The notes under the pieces: generated by a model
Told to the model about the DNA's origin: nothing
Seen by the model: only the letters and a program-made list of their open reading frames with translations
Database searches by the model: none
Made by a program: the position numbers and the translations under genes
Assembly (NCBI RefSeq): GCF_000227115.2
Contig: NC_016479.1
Coordinates: forward strand, 990,686 to 1,054,685
Direction of reading: 5' to 3'
Source of the DNA: Naumovozyma dairenensis CBS 421
Lineage: Eukaryota; Ascomycota; Saccharomycetes; Saccharomycetales; Saccharomycetaceae
Length of the DNA stretch: 64,000 nt
Shown: positions 30,272-41,237 of the stretch, piece by piece
How positions within the stretch are numbered: the first letter of the stretch is position 1
Layout: every line of letters starts with the position of its first letter

Positions 30272-31726
30272 ATGGGTCGCGGGAACGGATACCTATGGAC
30301 AGAAACATACGATGGTTCAACAATAGCATTCATGGTGATAGGGGCCGCACTGGTCTTTATAATGGTTCCAGGATTAGGATTTCTATATTCTGGACTTGCA
30401 AGAAGGAAGTCTGCTCTTTCTCTGATATGGGTCGTTCTAATGGCAACTTTAGTCGGGATGGTCCAATGGTATTTCTGGGGTTACTCATTAGCTTTCAGTC
30501 ATACTGCTTCAAATAATAAATTTATTGGTGATTTAAATTCATTTGGGTTTAGAAACGTTTATGGAAAAATAAAAAATTCTGATGGAAGCGAAGTTCCTGG
30601 TCAGTTATATCCTGAAATTGCATTCGCAGCTTTCCAAATGATGTTTATGTGTGTAGCATTAAGTATTATTGCAGGTGCTACCGCTGAAAGGGGTAGATTG
30701 TTTCCTCACATGGTTTTCATCTTCATCTTTGCCACCTTGGTTTATTGCCCCATTTGTTATTGGATTTGGGCACCAGGTGGATGGGCATACCAATGGGGAG
30801 TCTTAGACTGGGCAGGTGGTGGTCCAGTAGAAATTTTAAGCGCTGTAGCAGGATTTGTTTACTCAATCTTTCTGGGTAGACGTAAGGAAAACTTACTGAT
30901 TAATTTCAGACCACATAATGTCTCAATGGTGACTTTAGGTACTTCCATTCTCTGGTTTGGTTGGTTGTTATTCAATTCAGCTACTTCACTAACTCCTGAC
31001 ATGAGATCTGTCTACGCATTTATGAACACTAATATCAGCGCTGCCACAGGTGGTATGACGTGGTGTTTATTAGATTATAGAAGTGAGAAAAAATGGTCAA
31101 CTGTCGGTTTATGTTCAGGGATCATTTGTGGATTAGTCGCTGCTACTCCCAGTTCAGGCTGTATTACATTATACGGTTCCTTTATCCAAGGTATCATATC
31201 CGGTATTGTCTGTAACTTTGCAACAAAGATCAAATATTACTTGAAAGTTGATGACTCATTAGATCTGTTGGCAGAACATGGTATTGCTGGCGTTGTTGGT
31301 CTAATATTCAACGCTCTGTTCGCTGCTGATTGGGTCATCGGAATGGATGGTAAAACGAGACACAGGGGCGGTTGGTTAACACATAACTATAAACAGATGT
31401 ACAAACAGATAGCATACATAGCTGCAACAGTCGGTTACTGCGCTGTTGTTACTGCACTTATATGCTTCATTTTAGATAAGATTCCAGGACTACAATTGAG
31501 AGTAACGGAGGAAGCTGAAGCCCGAGGATTAGATGAAGACCAAATAGGTGAGTTCGCCTATGATTATGTCGAAGTTAGGAGAGATTACTACGAATGGGGT
31601 GTCGATACCGATAATATGCACTCGGGTGCTGAAAATGAACAAACAACTACTACTGAAAATAGTAGAGCAGCATCTCCTGCATCCTCGGCTATCAATGAAC
31701 ACCATATCTCAAATAGCGAAAAATAA
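30272..31726 (+). CDS. MEP3: Ammonium permease, Mep1/Mep3 type
   Basis: A plasma-membrane Amt/Mep/Rh transporter that imports ammonium. The 484-residue product (489 in S. cerevisiae Mep3) has about eleven hydrophobic segments and an acidic, Ser/Thr-rich cytoplasmic tail from about residue 420. The pore 'twin-His' pair is Glu187 (GGGPVEILS) and His336 (LLAEHGIAG). A Glu in the first place is typical of the Mep1/Mep3 type, while Mep2 keeps His there. The family words GAALVFIMVPGLGFLYSGL and AGATAERGR are present. Divergent placement beside RRP9 matches YPR138C/YPR137W. MEP1 and MEP3 are duplicates, so the symbol rests on synteny. Confidence 0.92.
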   Translation: MGRGNGYLWTETYDGSTIAFMVIGAALVFIMVPGLGFLYSGLARRKSALSLIWVVLMATLVGMVQWYFWGYSLAFSHTASNNKFIGDLNSFGFRNVYGKIKNSDGSEVPGQLYPEIAFAAFQMMFMCVALSIIAGATAERGRLFPHMVFIFIFATLVYCPICYWIWAPGGWAYQWGVLDWAGGGPVEILSAVAGFVYSIFLGRRKENLLINFRPHNVSMVTLGTSILWFGWLLFNSATSLTPDMRSVYAFMNTNISAATGGMTWCLLDYRSEKKWSTVGLCSGIICGLVAATPSSGCITLYGSFIQGIISGIVCNFATKIKYYLKVDDSLDLLAEHGIAGVVGLIFNALFAADWVIGMDGKTRHRGGWLTHNYKQMYKQIAYIAATVGYCAVVTALICFILDKIPGLQLRVTEEAEARGLDEDQIGEFAYDYVEVRRDYYEWGVDTDNMHSGAENEQTTTTENSRAASPASSAINEHHISNSEK

Positions 31727-32105
31727 GCATGATTCGCACGGACTTTCTCTTTGCATGAAGTTATGAAAATTTCTTCCCAAAAAAATTACGATTACATTTA
31801 TTACTTTAAACATTTACTATTCTTATTGCATTCTCTAAACAAATAATAAAACCTTATAGATTCATAATTAATTTCTTCATTAATGATATTTCTTTTTTTT
31901 TCATCACATAAGTTTTTATGTAAGTTCTTTATTGATTTGTATCACGTAGGAAAGATCTATGGTATGCATTTTTGTTTAGCATTACAGTTCATCAAGGAAT
32001 TTGGTAAAAAAAGATTTGTTTCCTACATATGGAATATTCTGTTCCTAAATCGCGAATTCCTTAATGGAATTTTTCTCATGATAAGATGATTTCGAAAGAA
32101 AAAAA
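31727..32105. other. Spacer MEP3-tRNA-Asn
   Basis: About 380 AT-rich bases, MEP3 3' flank. No gene is recognised. Confidence 0.45.
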
Positions 32106-32179
32106 AGACCCCAGTGAGGATTGAACTCACGATCTTGCGATTAACAGTCGCACGCCTTAACCAGCCTGGCCATGGAGTC
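32106..32179 (-). tRNA. tRNA-Asn (GTT)
   Basis: On the minus strand it begins GACTCCATGGCCAGGCTGG. The acceptor arms GACTCCA and TGGGGTC pair (one G-T). The anticodon loop CTGTTAA carries GTT in the stem GCGAC/GTCGC region, and the T arm contains GTTCAATCC. The sequence is nearly identical to S. cerevisiae tRNA-Asn. No intron. A run of T residues follows directly, the polymerase III terminator. The discriminator base, if counted, is T, where S. cerevisiae has G. Confidence 0.95.
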
Positions 32180-32619
32180 CGAATTTCTTGTTGAAAAATT
32201 GCTTCATAGAAAACCACATATACAAGATTATATAGAAAAGCACATATACAAGATTATACCTTTTACGCTCTTTTATTGACGCAAGTGGTGTTAATTTTAG
32301 GTTTTCAAACAAACAACACATATACGACGTATTGATAGCCAGAACTCCTAGTCATCCAAGGTAGGGAGTGAGCTATATCTAATATAATTGATCAAGGTCA
32401 ACTCAACAATACAACTGAGTAAAGGTATATGTATTGATTGGCTAAAATATATGTAGGGTACGGTTTTTTTCTAATATTGTGAAGGTAACAATTCAGTAAT
32501 TGAAATACCATTAAAGAGAAATGACGTTCCTTATTTATTATACAGGTATATCGTTTTTATTACCAATAATATATATATATATATATATATTAATTAAGTT
32601 TAAATGCATGCATGGTTTA
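32180..32619. other. Spacer tRNA-Asn to RRP9 3' end
   Basis: About 440 bases with an AT dinucleotide run at 32568-32590. No gene or solo LTR is recognised, although tRNA flanks are favoured Ty targets. Confidence 0.45.
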
Positions 32620-34326
32620 TCAAAAGCTAGTTTGCTCAATTACTGCGGAGTAAATACCATTTCTGGTGCCAGGAACCCTTGTCATCCATCTCCCTAATCT
32701 ATGTTCTTTGCTTACAGATGCTAGAACACGGAACATTTCTTTATTATATTTCCCAGATTCTACAACTTGAATTTTTGTAACAACACCATTACAACCATGT
32801 AGTTCACCAAGCAATTCAAACTCTCTGACATTTTCTTTTATTTTCCAGACTTTCAAAGTACCGTTATAGGAACCAGAGATAAAGATATTTGAATATGGGA
32901 TTGCATATACGGCGGTTATCCAATATGGTTGAACAATTTTATTATCTTGTAACTGTTTTATCCTAATTTCTTCGTTAGCTTCACCAGATATTTTATCATT
33001 CCCCGGTATTGGAAGTAGACCATGGGCCACCCTTTCAGTAAATACTGGCTTCTTTTTCGCCAATGACCAAAGTGATAGATTCCCATTGTCGGATCCCGTA
33101 ACAAAATGAGAGTCATCTACCATGGTCACCACATCAATGCTACCTTCAGAGAAGAACATTGGGGCTCGAGATTCATCTGGATATTGAAGTTCTCCATCTT
33201 CTGTTTCTGTCGCATTGGCCTTTAACCATCTCTTCAGTAATTTTTCGGGGTCATCTCCCCCTCTGAATGTTAGTCTTGTTTCATCAGGTATTTTCCAAAG
33301 CATGGCTGTTCTATCACGGGCACCTACAGTAACACACCTTTCCATACTTAAGGCAGATATATCAACAACGACATCATGATGACCATAGAGGACTTCAAGT
33401 TGTGAAAACTGTTTAATAGAGTACGTTCTTATTTTGTAATCTGCACAGGACGCATACAACTCGTCACTCCCTTTTCTAAATGCAAGTGATAAAACTTCTC
33501 CTCTACGATCTTTTGTGGGAATAACTTTAACAGGAACCAACGATTCCGTACTCCAAACGATTAACTTCTTATCTCTACCACCGGTAACAACATATTTCCC
33601 ATCTGGAGATGCCGCAACTGTTAAAATTTCACCATAATGACCCTCAGTAGTGTTTTCGTAAGGGTTATTACCAACTGGTTTGAACTTTGGGCCACCTTTT
33701 ATATATTTTAATTTTTTTGGTCTCTGGTTAAAATCTGTGACATCATACTTCGTTAACTGAAGATCTTTACTGACAGTATAAGCAAATATCTTACCTTTAT
33801 TTTTATTACTTGTTTGCGAAGTTTCACTAGAAAATGTACGCAGTGCAGGTTGATAGCAACTGAGTGAAGTTAAATTTTTATCACCCACTCTTGTAAAAGT
33901 AGATTTTGCTTCAGGAAGTAGCAATTTATCAGCAATAAATCTATAAATTCTACCTTGTTGCTCCGCGACATCTAATTTTAGTCTGGATGCAATGATGTCT
34001 TTATCTAAATCACCTGCATCGAAGTTATTATAATCATCGACTTCTTTGGCCTCTTCATCAAGTGCAGATGTTCTTTCTGTCATGATCTCATTTGCCTCGG
34101 TTTTTAAATTTTCCAAATATTGTTTGGCCAATCTTCTTCTTTTATCTGCCGGATTTTCCTTTTCAAATTCTTCGTCAGACTCTAGTTCTTCATCACCATT
34201 TGAATCATTATCGGATGCAGCATTGTCTTCATTTGAAGATGGATCTGTAATTTCTTCATCTACAGCTGGTGATGGATGTTCATCTCTAACTCTTTTCCTG
34301 TTTCCTGTGACCGTTTTTTCACTCAT
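32620..34326 (-). CDS. RRP9: U3 snoRNP WD-repeat protein Rrp9
   Basis: Rrp9 (human U3-55K) binds the U3 snoRNA B/C motif and is needed for early pre-rRNA cleavage in the nucleolus. The 568-residue product (573 in S. cerevisiae) has an acidic N-terminus (residues about 17-60) and then a conserved segment (RRRLAKQYLENLKTEA). WD40 repeats follow from about residue 215, for example HYGEILTVAASPDGKYVVTG, LSLAFRKGSDELYASC and NIFISGSYNGTLKVWKI. Order with CTF4 agrees with YPR137W/YPR135W. Confidence 0.95.
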   Translation of the reverse strand: MSEKTVTGNRKRVRDEHPSPAVDEEITDPSSNEDNAASDNDSNGDEELESDEEFEKENPADKRRRLAKQYLENLKTEANEIMTERTSALDEEAKEVDDYNNFDAGDLDKDIIASRLKLDVAEQQGRIYRFIADKLLLPEAKSTFTRVGDKNLTSLSCYQPALRTFSSETSQTSNKNKGKIFAYTVSKDLQLTKYDVTDFNQRPKKLKYIKGGPKFKPVGNNPYENTTEGHYGEILTVAASPDGKYVVTGGRDKKLIVWSTESLVPVKVIPTKDRRGEVLSLAFRKGSDELYASCADYKIRTYSIKQFSQLEVLYGHHDVVVDISALSMERCVTVGARDRTAMLWKIPDETRLTFRGGDDPEKLLKRWLKANATETEDGELQYPDESRAPMFFSEGSIDVVTMVDDSHFVTGSDNGNLSLWSLAKKKPVFTERVAHGLLPIPGNDKISGEANEEIRIKQLQDNKIVQPYWITAVYAIPYSNIFISGSYNGTLKVWKIKENVREFELLGELHGCNGVVTKIQVVESGKYNKEMFRVLASVSKEHRLGRWMTRVPGTRNGIYSAVIEQTSF

Positions 34327-34638
34327 AATTTATAGCGGTTGGATCTTATTTATGACAATGATTTGAAGGATATAATCGAATTGACGATTATACTTTATAA
34401 TGTTCATTGACATAGTACTATATCTAGTATTGATTAGTATAAGCAAAAAATGTACCAAAGCCCATCTCAAATTTTATTTACTAAAAGATGAAATTTTTTC
34501 AATCGTTAGAAGTGATTTATTTTCAAGGGAAAAAATGTGAATTTCCAATTAGCCGCCGACGTGGGTCAAATAACAACTAACAGTTATAATACGATTGTAT
34601 ACTTTATTACTATAAACATAAATAATTACTTTCCATAA
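34327..34638. other. Spacer RRP9/CTF4
   Basis: About 310 bases holding the RRP9 promoter and CTF4 3' end. No gene is seen. Confidence 0.45.
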
Positions 34639-36893
34639 TTACATATTATCCATCTGATTAACAAACCTTGCTTCCCTTAGATCATTTATACGTTTAGACA
34701 AATTCATCATCTCTGCCCTTTCTGAAATCTTCGCTGCCGCTGTCAGTGCCCTATCTTGTTTCAATTCCTGAACTATTGACAACGCCTTGTCAGAGTTTTG
34801 ATCAGAACACGCAACAGCGAACAACCTTAGAAGAGCTTTGTCATATGCACCTGTAAGTGACTCGAGAATTTCTTGTTCATTACCATACATTTCTCCGTTA
34901 TTTTCCAAAGTGTCAAGAAGTAGGTCAGACAAGACTTTAGAACGAAGGAATTCTTCCTCAGCCGCCATATTAACAGGAACTGCGAGTTCTTTATCACCAC
35001 TGTTTTCATCTTCATCTCCCTCATCTTCACTTTGGTTATCAAATTCTTTTTCCCTTTGTTTCTGTTTATTTTCCTCTAATAATTGACTCTTGACAAAAAC
35101 AGGTATTCTAACTTCCATTTCTGACGGCAGAGGAAGTGGGAATTCTGGCCAAGAATTTTTACCCTTCACCAAAATACAACTCAAAGTATCATAGTTTAAA
35201 GCTAGTGGCCATGCATGGACATCTATGTTGTTCTTACCACCTGCCATCTTCCAAACCTCCATATCCGTATCTAGAATTGGAACCCATCTACTTTTTAAAG
35301 TGGACCTCCATTTTGTTAAGACTAGTAAGACATTATCATTACCAAATATACATGGATCCCCAAAAGTGGAAAAAAATAAACTTTTGATACCCATTGGATT
35401 GAAATTAGAAAAATTGGTATCAAATTCTTCATCTACTTCAGGATCTCCCTGTGGTAAAATGATCGGCAATGGACATTCTCGTTGATAATATTTGGATAAC
35501 GTTGGACTTTGTTCTAACAATGAAAACGAGACACCGTGATAAAATGAATAATGAACTGTGAAAACTTTGTAATCTTGTGCTGCAAGTGTTACTATCGGAA
35601 CCATTTTCTCAACTGCTAATGGTAAACCAAATTGATTGAATGTTCGTAGGTAACCAAACGATGTTGCAACAAATATTCTTTTCGGCGTTGCTGCAACAGC
35701 AGTTATTCGTTCTCCCTTCTGTAATGGTATCATCTTCGTCCAGTTAGAACGTACACTATCATGAGGCCTATAATGTAGCTGACCAGTTTTAGATTGGGAG
35801 AATAAGGTACCGTTCTCATTTAAACAACACGTATCGAAACCAAACAGATCTTCGAAATGGTATTCATTATAACGACCAATATCAAAAAATGAAACTGTAA
35901 CACTATATTGCTCACTGTTTCTAACCGTAGAAACATAACCCACATTATTCATGGTTAGATAACGTCTATCTGAGTTACCGAAAGGAGTCCCACCAGGTGA
36001 AATAGGTTTATAACGAAATCTCACTGGAGTATATGCAGTAGGTTGTTTCTGGCTATACCCTCTGTACTTACTATTCCCGCCATTTGAGACGTGTTGCTTT
36101 TTATTGTTGATATACCCTGCTCCGTCATCGTCATCAATAAAATCGTTCTCATCGTCAAAATAGTATTTACGCTTACCGTCTGCCAAATTCTTATCAGCAT
36201 TGAAATCTTCATTAAATAGTTGTTCTGTGTCTGCTTCATTATCCTCATGAGAAATTCCATCAACCATTGGATTTGAATCGAAATCTTCATCGTCGTCATC
36301 CGAGTTAATAAATAACTTGTTTTCAGCCTTTTTAGTACTATCAGCCCCTTCTGATGCCTTTTCCGTTTTCGAAGCTGAGCTTGAAGGTTTAATTGATTCA
36401 GCAACACCTTGTACAGTAAGTATTGAACCCGTCCATGTCCCCAAAATAATATCCAAAGCTTTACCATTTGGTTGTACTTTCCAAACAAAGTTTGTGATTT
36501 GCTCTTTAAAGTCTTTGCTATAACGTATTTCAGAAGTGTGCCAATCCCAAACAATCAATTTATTGGTTAGATCCACTGCTGCAATGAAATTACCATTCAA
36601 AGGTTCATATTTCATATCAATATAATTAGAGGCGGTAATTGATGGGTTAGTCAAGGTTTTCAACAACCCATAATCCTTAATTGTGAAAACTTTAACAGTT
36701 TTATCATCACATGGAACAGCAAAATGTTGACCTCTTGGATGCCATGCAACACGAGTACATAGCCTATTATTTGTACTGAATTCAGAATCCTTAATTCGCT
36801 TAGCAGTATCCTCATGGTCAGAGTCTTCAAGATCGCTATCATCGTTTGTAAAATCTTTGTCAATCTTATTTAAAATCTTATCCTTACTGAGAA

Positions 36894-36932
<39 letters not shown>

Positions 36933-37488
36933 ATGTAACTTTTGGAATATATCCTGGTAATTCATGTACTTTATTAGGACTTGTTGACATCATTGAAAAA
37001 AACTGGATGTTCCCATTAACAAAAGATACAGACAATGTGTTAGTTTGAGAATTATAAGATAATTGAGAAATTTGCTCGTCCACTTTCATAGAATGCTTAT
37101 GGAAATCATCACCATTATTCAATTCAATCAGCGTTAGTACTAAATCATCACCTGCAAATACTCCCATCTTACCAGAATGAATTGAAACACAATCTCTAAC
37201 GGGTAATGGAAACCTGGCGACCAAATCCTCCTTTGGTGTTTTAAAGTTATATCTATAAACATCCCCATGGAAAGTCGTCACTAAAAATGTATCTTTAGAA
37301 TCACAACATATAGCAGTTAAATCTTTAGCAGTTTCTAAGACTTCAGGTTCTTCTTCTGGGTTATTTGTCTTTAAAACTTTGGTCAACCCGCCCTTGTTAG
37401 CCACACACAGATTGTTATTATCGGCTGCCAGTGAGATTAATGTCTTCCCACCAAAATCAAAAATTGATTTATCGATGATTGTAGGCAT
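34639..37488 (-). CDS. CTF4: Replisome hub protein Ctf4 (AND-1)
   Basis: Ctf4 is the trimeric hub linking the CMG helicase to DNA polymerase alpha and cohesion factors. The product has 949 residues (927 in S. cerevisiae). The N-terminal WD40 domain spans roughly residues 1-390, with CTRVAWHPRGQHFAVPCDDK and VDLTNKLIVWDWH recognisable. An uninterrupted Asp run encoded by a CAT/GAT-type trinucleotide repeat sits near residue 187. A second acidic linker follows (about 410-470), then the central SepB beta-propeller (about 490-820, VRFRYKPISPGGTPFGN) and a C-terminal helical domain (KALLRLFAVACSDQNSDKAL). The promoter carries G1/S boxes. Confidence 0.95.
36895..36932. repeat. ATC trinucleotide repeat within CTF4
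   Basis: About 12 copies of CAT/ATC on the plus strand, coding for consecutive Asp residues in CTF4. The acidic run lies in the N-terminal domain and its copy number is probably variable. Confidence 0.9.
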
Positions 37489-37938
37489 GGTTCGTTTTTT
37501 GGTATAATCTCGTTCGGGTTTCCAGCTAATTATTGACGTTCTGCTATCAATTGTTTTGTAGATGCTTGAGATATAAGTTGTTCAATGCGCAAACTCTGGT
37601 GATATAATGTTGAGGTTATCGAACATTTACATATTTGAACTTTACGCGTTTCGCGTATTGTGTGACAGACGATTTCATTTTTGCTTTTGATATAACGATA
37701 AGCATCAAGGCTAAGATAATAATAATCTGTATAGATAGTTTTCATATGAGAGGAATAAGACCATCTTTTTAATTACAGTCACCATGAAATATTTACAATT
37801 TTTATATGTTCTTCTGTAAAAGTGATTATAAACTTCTCTTGTTCCTTAACAGGAGGGTTTTTTCAAGAAGTAATATGAGAAAAGAAATAGAGATACTATC
37901 ACGCCAGATTATTACATATCCATTTTGGCAAATAATCT
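37489..37938. promoter_or_regulatory. CTF4 promoter with MCB and SCB-like boxes
   Basis: ACGCGT at 37644-37649 (the MBF-bound MluI cell-cycle box) is followed by TTTCGCG at 37649-37655, an SCB-like word on the other strand. They lie about 160 bases upstream of CTF4. Replication genes are classic MBF targets. The remainder includes the MSS18 3' flank, and no other gene is seen. Confidence 0.55.
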
Positions 37939-38778
37939 TCAATTGAAACCTTTAAACCCATGCAAAAGAAGGTCTAACCTCTCTTTCTCCAATCCATTAT
38001 ATTCTGAGAATGCTCCTTCTTCCTTCTCTGAATCTATAAGCCATTTTTGCATTTGCGACGGTAAGCTACTAAAGCTTGTATAATATCTTGGTCTTAAGGC
38101 AACGAAATCAGAATTTCTTGAATTTTTTGTGCAATCAGACATTCTTGGATAGAAATTCTCTATAACTTTGCTATAACTTTCAGTATTATCCAAAGTTGTC
38201 ATTTCATTACTGTCTTCATTTCGTAATTGGAGACTTGACAGATCATATAAAGGAACATTTTTACCTGCAGTAGTTGATATTTTTAGAGTAGGTTTATCGG
38301 CAAATATTAGATTTGATATACGCATGAAACCAGTGCAATCTTTATTGTTTGATTGGTTGACAATGCCAGTCCTCCACTTATTTGAAAGTTTTTTGTCCAT
38401 CCATTTTAAGTTGAAGGAGTGTCTATCATTTTGTCTTTGATCCAGTTCAGTAAACTCACTGTAGAAATATGGGGCCCTTGGTAAAGTTTTGGGTTTTATT
38501 GTTAAGTCAATACCTCTCAAATTGGCAAATATTCGTGAGAATTTAATGATATCACCAGGTAACACGATAAGATCAAGTTTAGGTATTGATCTACTTATAT
38601 TCTTTGGTGACGTTGAGAATGTAGGTTTCCCGTAGCGGATTTGGCATATTCTACTTAGCTCATTATATATGTTTTCGAATACCTTGGTTTCGTTTCGATT
38701 CCCTTTAAAACTCGGTTTATAATGTAGTCCTAATTGGAGGAAGAGAGCTTTATGCTGCAAAGACTTTAATAATGACAT
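37939..38778 (-). CDS. MSS18: Probable mitochondrial splicing factor Mss18
   Basis: A 279-residue basic protein (268 in S. cerevisiae Mss18, YPR134W), between CTF4 and TOM5 exactly as in S. cerevisiae. Mss18 is needed for splicing of the COX1 intron aI5-beta. The N-terminus (MSLLKSLQHKALFLQLGLHY) could serve mitochondrial targeting. Internal words such as KLDLIVLPGDIIKFSRIFAN have no domain I recognise. The name is given mainly from gene order and length; the family evolves fast. Confidence 0.7.
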   Translation of the reverse strand: MSLLKSLQHKALFLQLGLHYKPSFKGNRNETKVFENIYNELSRICQIRYGKPTFSTSPKNISRSIPKLDLIVLPGDIIKFSRIFANLRGIDLTIKPKTLPRAPYFYSEFTELDQRQNDRHSFNLKWMDKKLSNKWRTGIVNQSNNKDCTGFMRISNLIFADKPTLKISTTAGKNVPLYDLSSLQLRNEDSNEMTTLDNTESYSKVIENFYPRMSDCTKNSRNSDFVALRPRYYTSFSSLPSQMQKWLIDSEKEEGAFSEYNGLEKERLDLLLHGFKGFN

Positions 38779-39042
38779 AATACTGTAAGATTACGTATTT
38801 CTTCATTAATTATCTTCATAGGGTATGGCTGCTTCTGATGATTATATGAATTAGTATTTGCAGTTTATTTAAGGAAAGAAAAGAAGTTGTAACCGTTAAA
38901 ACATAAAAAATCGGTATTTGCAGGATATTAATTTTATACAAGGTATATTTTATATATAACAATCAAAAGAAAACATCAGTAGACTCTATGTATGTACTCT
39001 ATGTATGTACATATTATTGATTTAGTGCTTTCAACAAACCAC

Positions 39043-39192
39043 TTATTTCCACTGCTTCTTGACAAAGTGCCATACAATAGGAGATACCCATAGGAATGCG
39101 GCGGCGTACGCAGCTGTGGTTAAAGTCTTATTTGTTTGTTGTTGATGTAGTTTTTTCTCTTCTTCAGATTCTCCTTGTGGTAAGCCAAACAT
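39043..39192 (-). CDS. TOM5: Mitochondrial import receptor subunit Tom5
   Basis: A tail-anchored 49-residue component of the TOM complex in the outer mitochondrial membrane. It reads MFGLPQGESEEEKKLHQQQ, then a membrane segment (AAYAAAFLWVSPIVWHFV), and ends KKQWK. The first six residues and the end are identical to S. cerevisiae Tom5 (50 residues), and the place between MSS18 and SPN1 agrees with YPR133W-A. It is short and easily missed. Confidence 0.95.
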   Translation of the reverse strand: MFGLPQGESEEEKKLHQQQTNKTLTTAAYAAAFLWVSPIVWHFVKKQWK

Positions 39193-39495
39193 GATGTAAA
39201 TAGTTTTGTGATATAGAACACTTTTTGATTAATAGGTTCGCTTCTTTCTCCTTCTTTTGTAATGCTTATCTGTATGTAAGGAAACACACATTTCTTATAC
39301 ATTATAAAGTATTCCTTAACAAGAGGCGGCGGGTTTCTCTGTATTTTTTTGAAAACTTCAACAATTTCAAAAATTCAACTTTAAGAGAAATACTCTTTTG
39401 TTTGACACTAAAAGTAGATTGAGAAAAGAAGAGAAGAGAAGACGAGAGAAGACTATAGAGCAATCACTTCTGTACTATCGATACCATAGAGTAAG
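39193..39495. other. Divergent TOM5/SPN1 promoter region
   Basis: About 300 bases with both promoters; purine-rich GAAAAGAAGAGAAGAGA repeats lie at 39421-39445, just upstream of SPN1. No gene is seen. Confidence 0.45.
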
Positions 39496-40809
39496 ATGAG
39501 TGAACTAACAGAACAACAAACTCCGACTATAGATCCAAGTTTCGAAAGTGAAACGCCTGTTGTAACGGATGAAACCCCAGCTACTACTTCTACTGCTGAA
39601 GAAAATAAAGATAATACTGTAGAATCAAATACTGTTGCTACTGAATCAACTATTGAACATAAAGAAAATGGAGGCGAAAACGAAGACGAAAATGAAAATG
39701 AAGAGAGTGCGCCAACAGAGGATTTAGATATCGGGGTTGGTGGTACAACCGGAAATGAAAGGATTTCAACCGATTCCAACAATGAGGATAAGAATGAAGA
39801 ACAGACAGCCCTTGAAAGAAAACGTAAACATATTGAAACAAGTACATCGGATGACGATGAAGAAGATGACGACAGAATTAGAAGTGTACAAGGCGACAAT
39901 CTACCAAGGAGCTCATCCGCGGATCTTGATATTATTGACCCATCAAAGAGCCGTCAAATGCTAGAAGAGAAACTGGACCGTATTCTAAAGAAACCCAAAG
40001 TTAGAAGGACGAGAAGAGATGAAGACGATTTAGAACAATATCTTGACGAAAAGATTCTAAGGTTAAAAGACGAAATGAATATAGCTGCTCAAATGGATAT
40101 TGATACGTTGAATAAGAGAATAGAAACCGGTGATACATCATTGATCGCAATGCAAAAGGTCAAGCTATTACCCAAGGTTTCTAGTGTATTATCAAAAGCA
40201 AATTTAGCAGATACCATCCTGGATAACAATTTATTACAAAGTGTAAGAATTTGGTTGGAACCTTTACCTGATGGATCATTACCTTCTTTTGAAATCCAAA
40301 AATCCTTATTTGCAGCTTTGAATGATTTACCTATTAAGACAGAACATTTGAAAGAAAGTGGGCTAGGTAGAGTTGTTATTTTCTATACAAAGTCAAAACG
40401 TGTTGAACCTCAATTAGCTAAACTCGCAGAAAAACTGATTGCAGAATGGACAAGGCCAATCATTGGGGCATCCGATAATTACAGAGATAAGAGAATTATG
40501 CAATTACAATTTGATTCAGAGAAATTAAGGAAGAAATCAGCATTAGATTCCGCTAAAAGTAGAAGAAAGAGAACATCTGGACAAACAGGTGGGTCAACAG
40601 CACAAACTCTATACGAGCAAGCCGCTGCCAGAAGAAATAGGGCTGCAGCACCAGCGCAAACAACAACTGATTATAAATATGCACCTGTAAGCAACTTGGG
40701 ATCAGTTTCCTCGACAGCAAGAACAACTGGTGTCGGTTCAACGCTGAATAACAGTGAAATGTACAAAAGACTAAATGCAAGATTGTCAAAGCATAAAAGG
40801 ACTAAATAG
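39496..40809 (+). CDS. SPN1: Transcription elongation factor Spn1 (Iws1)
   Basis: Spn1/Iws1 binds Spt6, histones and RNA polymerase II. The 437-residue product (410 in S. cerevisiae) has an acidic disordered N-terminus (about residues 1-150, rich in Glu, Thr, Ser) and the conserved TFIIS-N-like helical core (about 170-340: KVKLLPKVSSVLSKANLADT, LLQSVRIWLEPLPDGSLPSF, LAEKLIAEWTRPIIG), then a basic tail. Its partner SPT6 is encoded 8 kb away in this window, which is not the case in S. cerevisiae. Confidence 0.95.
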   Translation: MSELTEQQTPTIDPSFESETPVVTDETPATTSTAEENKDNTVESNTVATESTIEHKENGGENEDENENEESAPTEDLDIGVGGTTGNERISTDSNNEDKNEEQTALERKRKHIETSTSDDDEEDDDRIRSVQGDNLPRSSSADLDIIDPSKSRQMLEEKLDRILKKPKVRRTRRDEDDLEQYLDEKILRLKDEMNIAAQMDIDTLNKRIETGDTSLIAMQKVKLLPKVSSVLSKANLADTILDNNLLQSVRIWLEPLPDGSLPSFEIQKSLFAALNDLPIKTEHLKESGLGRVVIFYTKSKRVEPQLAKLAEKLIAEWTRPIIGASDNYRDKRIMQLQFDSEKLRKKSALDSAKSRRKRTSGQTGGSTAQTLYEQAAARRNRAAAPAQTTTDYKYAPVSNLGSVSSTARTTGVGSTLNNSEMYKRLNARLSKHKRTK

Positions 40810-41237
40810 GATGAAACATATATAATAATAGTTTTACTTCATTAGGTTTACAGCAAATAATAGGTGGTAATCGTTTAATTTAACTAGCATATATATCTAT
40901 TTCCTCATCGAAGTTAACGACATTGTTTTGTAGTAGTCTTGTTTTCCATTCACAGATACAAAAAGAATAATAGCTTAAATATATATTGCTGGATTATATT
41001 TAATAGGGTTATTGCTTCAACATGACGTTCGTTAAATAGCTAGCATATGAGTGTGTTATGATTATAATGCAAAAAGGCTCTAGATCATACATTATACGGT
41101 ATGGGTTACATTCAATTCATGAAGATATTGTTATTGATAATTTTTTTAATTGACGTATTTTAAAGAATTATACAAGTTCTTAAATGAGGTAACATAAACA
41201 AATATATATATATTTTTGATAGTATGTTTTGGTTTGT
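40810..41237. other. Convergent spacer SPN1/RPS23
   Basis: About 430 AT-rich bases between two 3' ends. No gene is seen. Confidence 0.45.
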
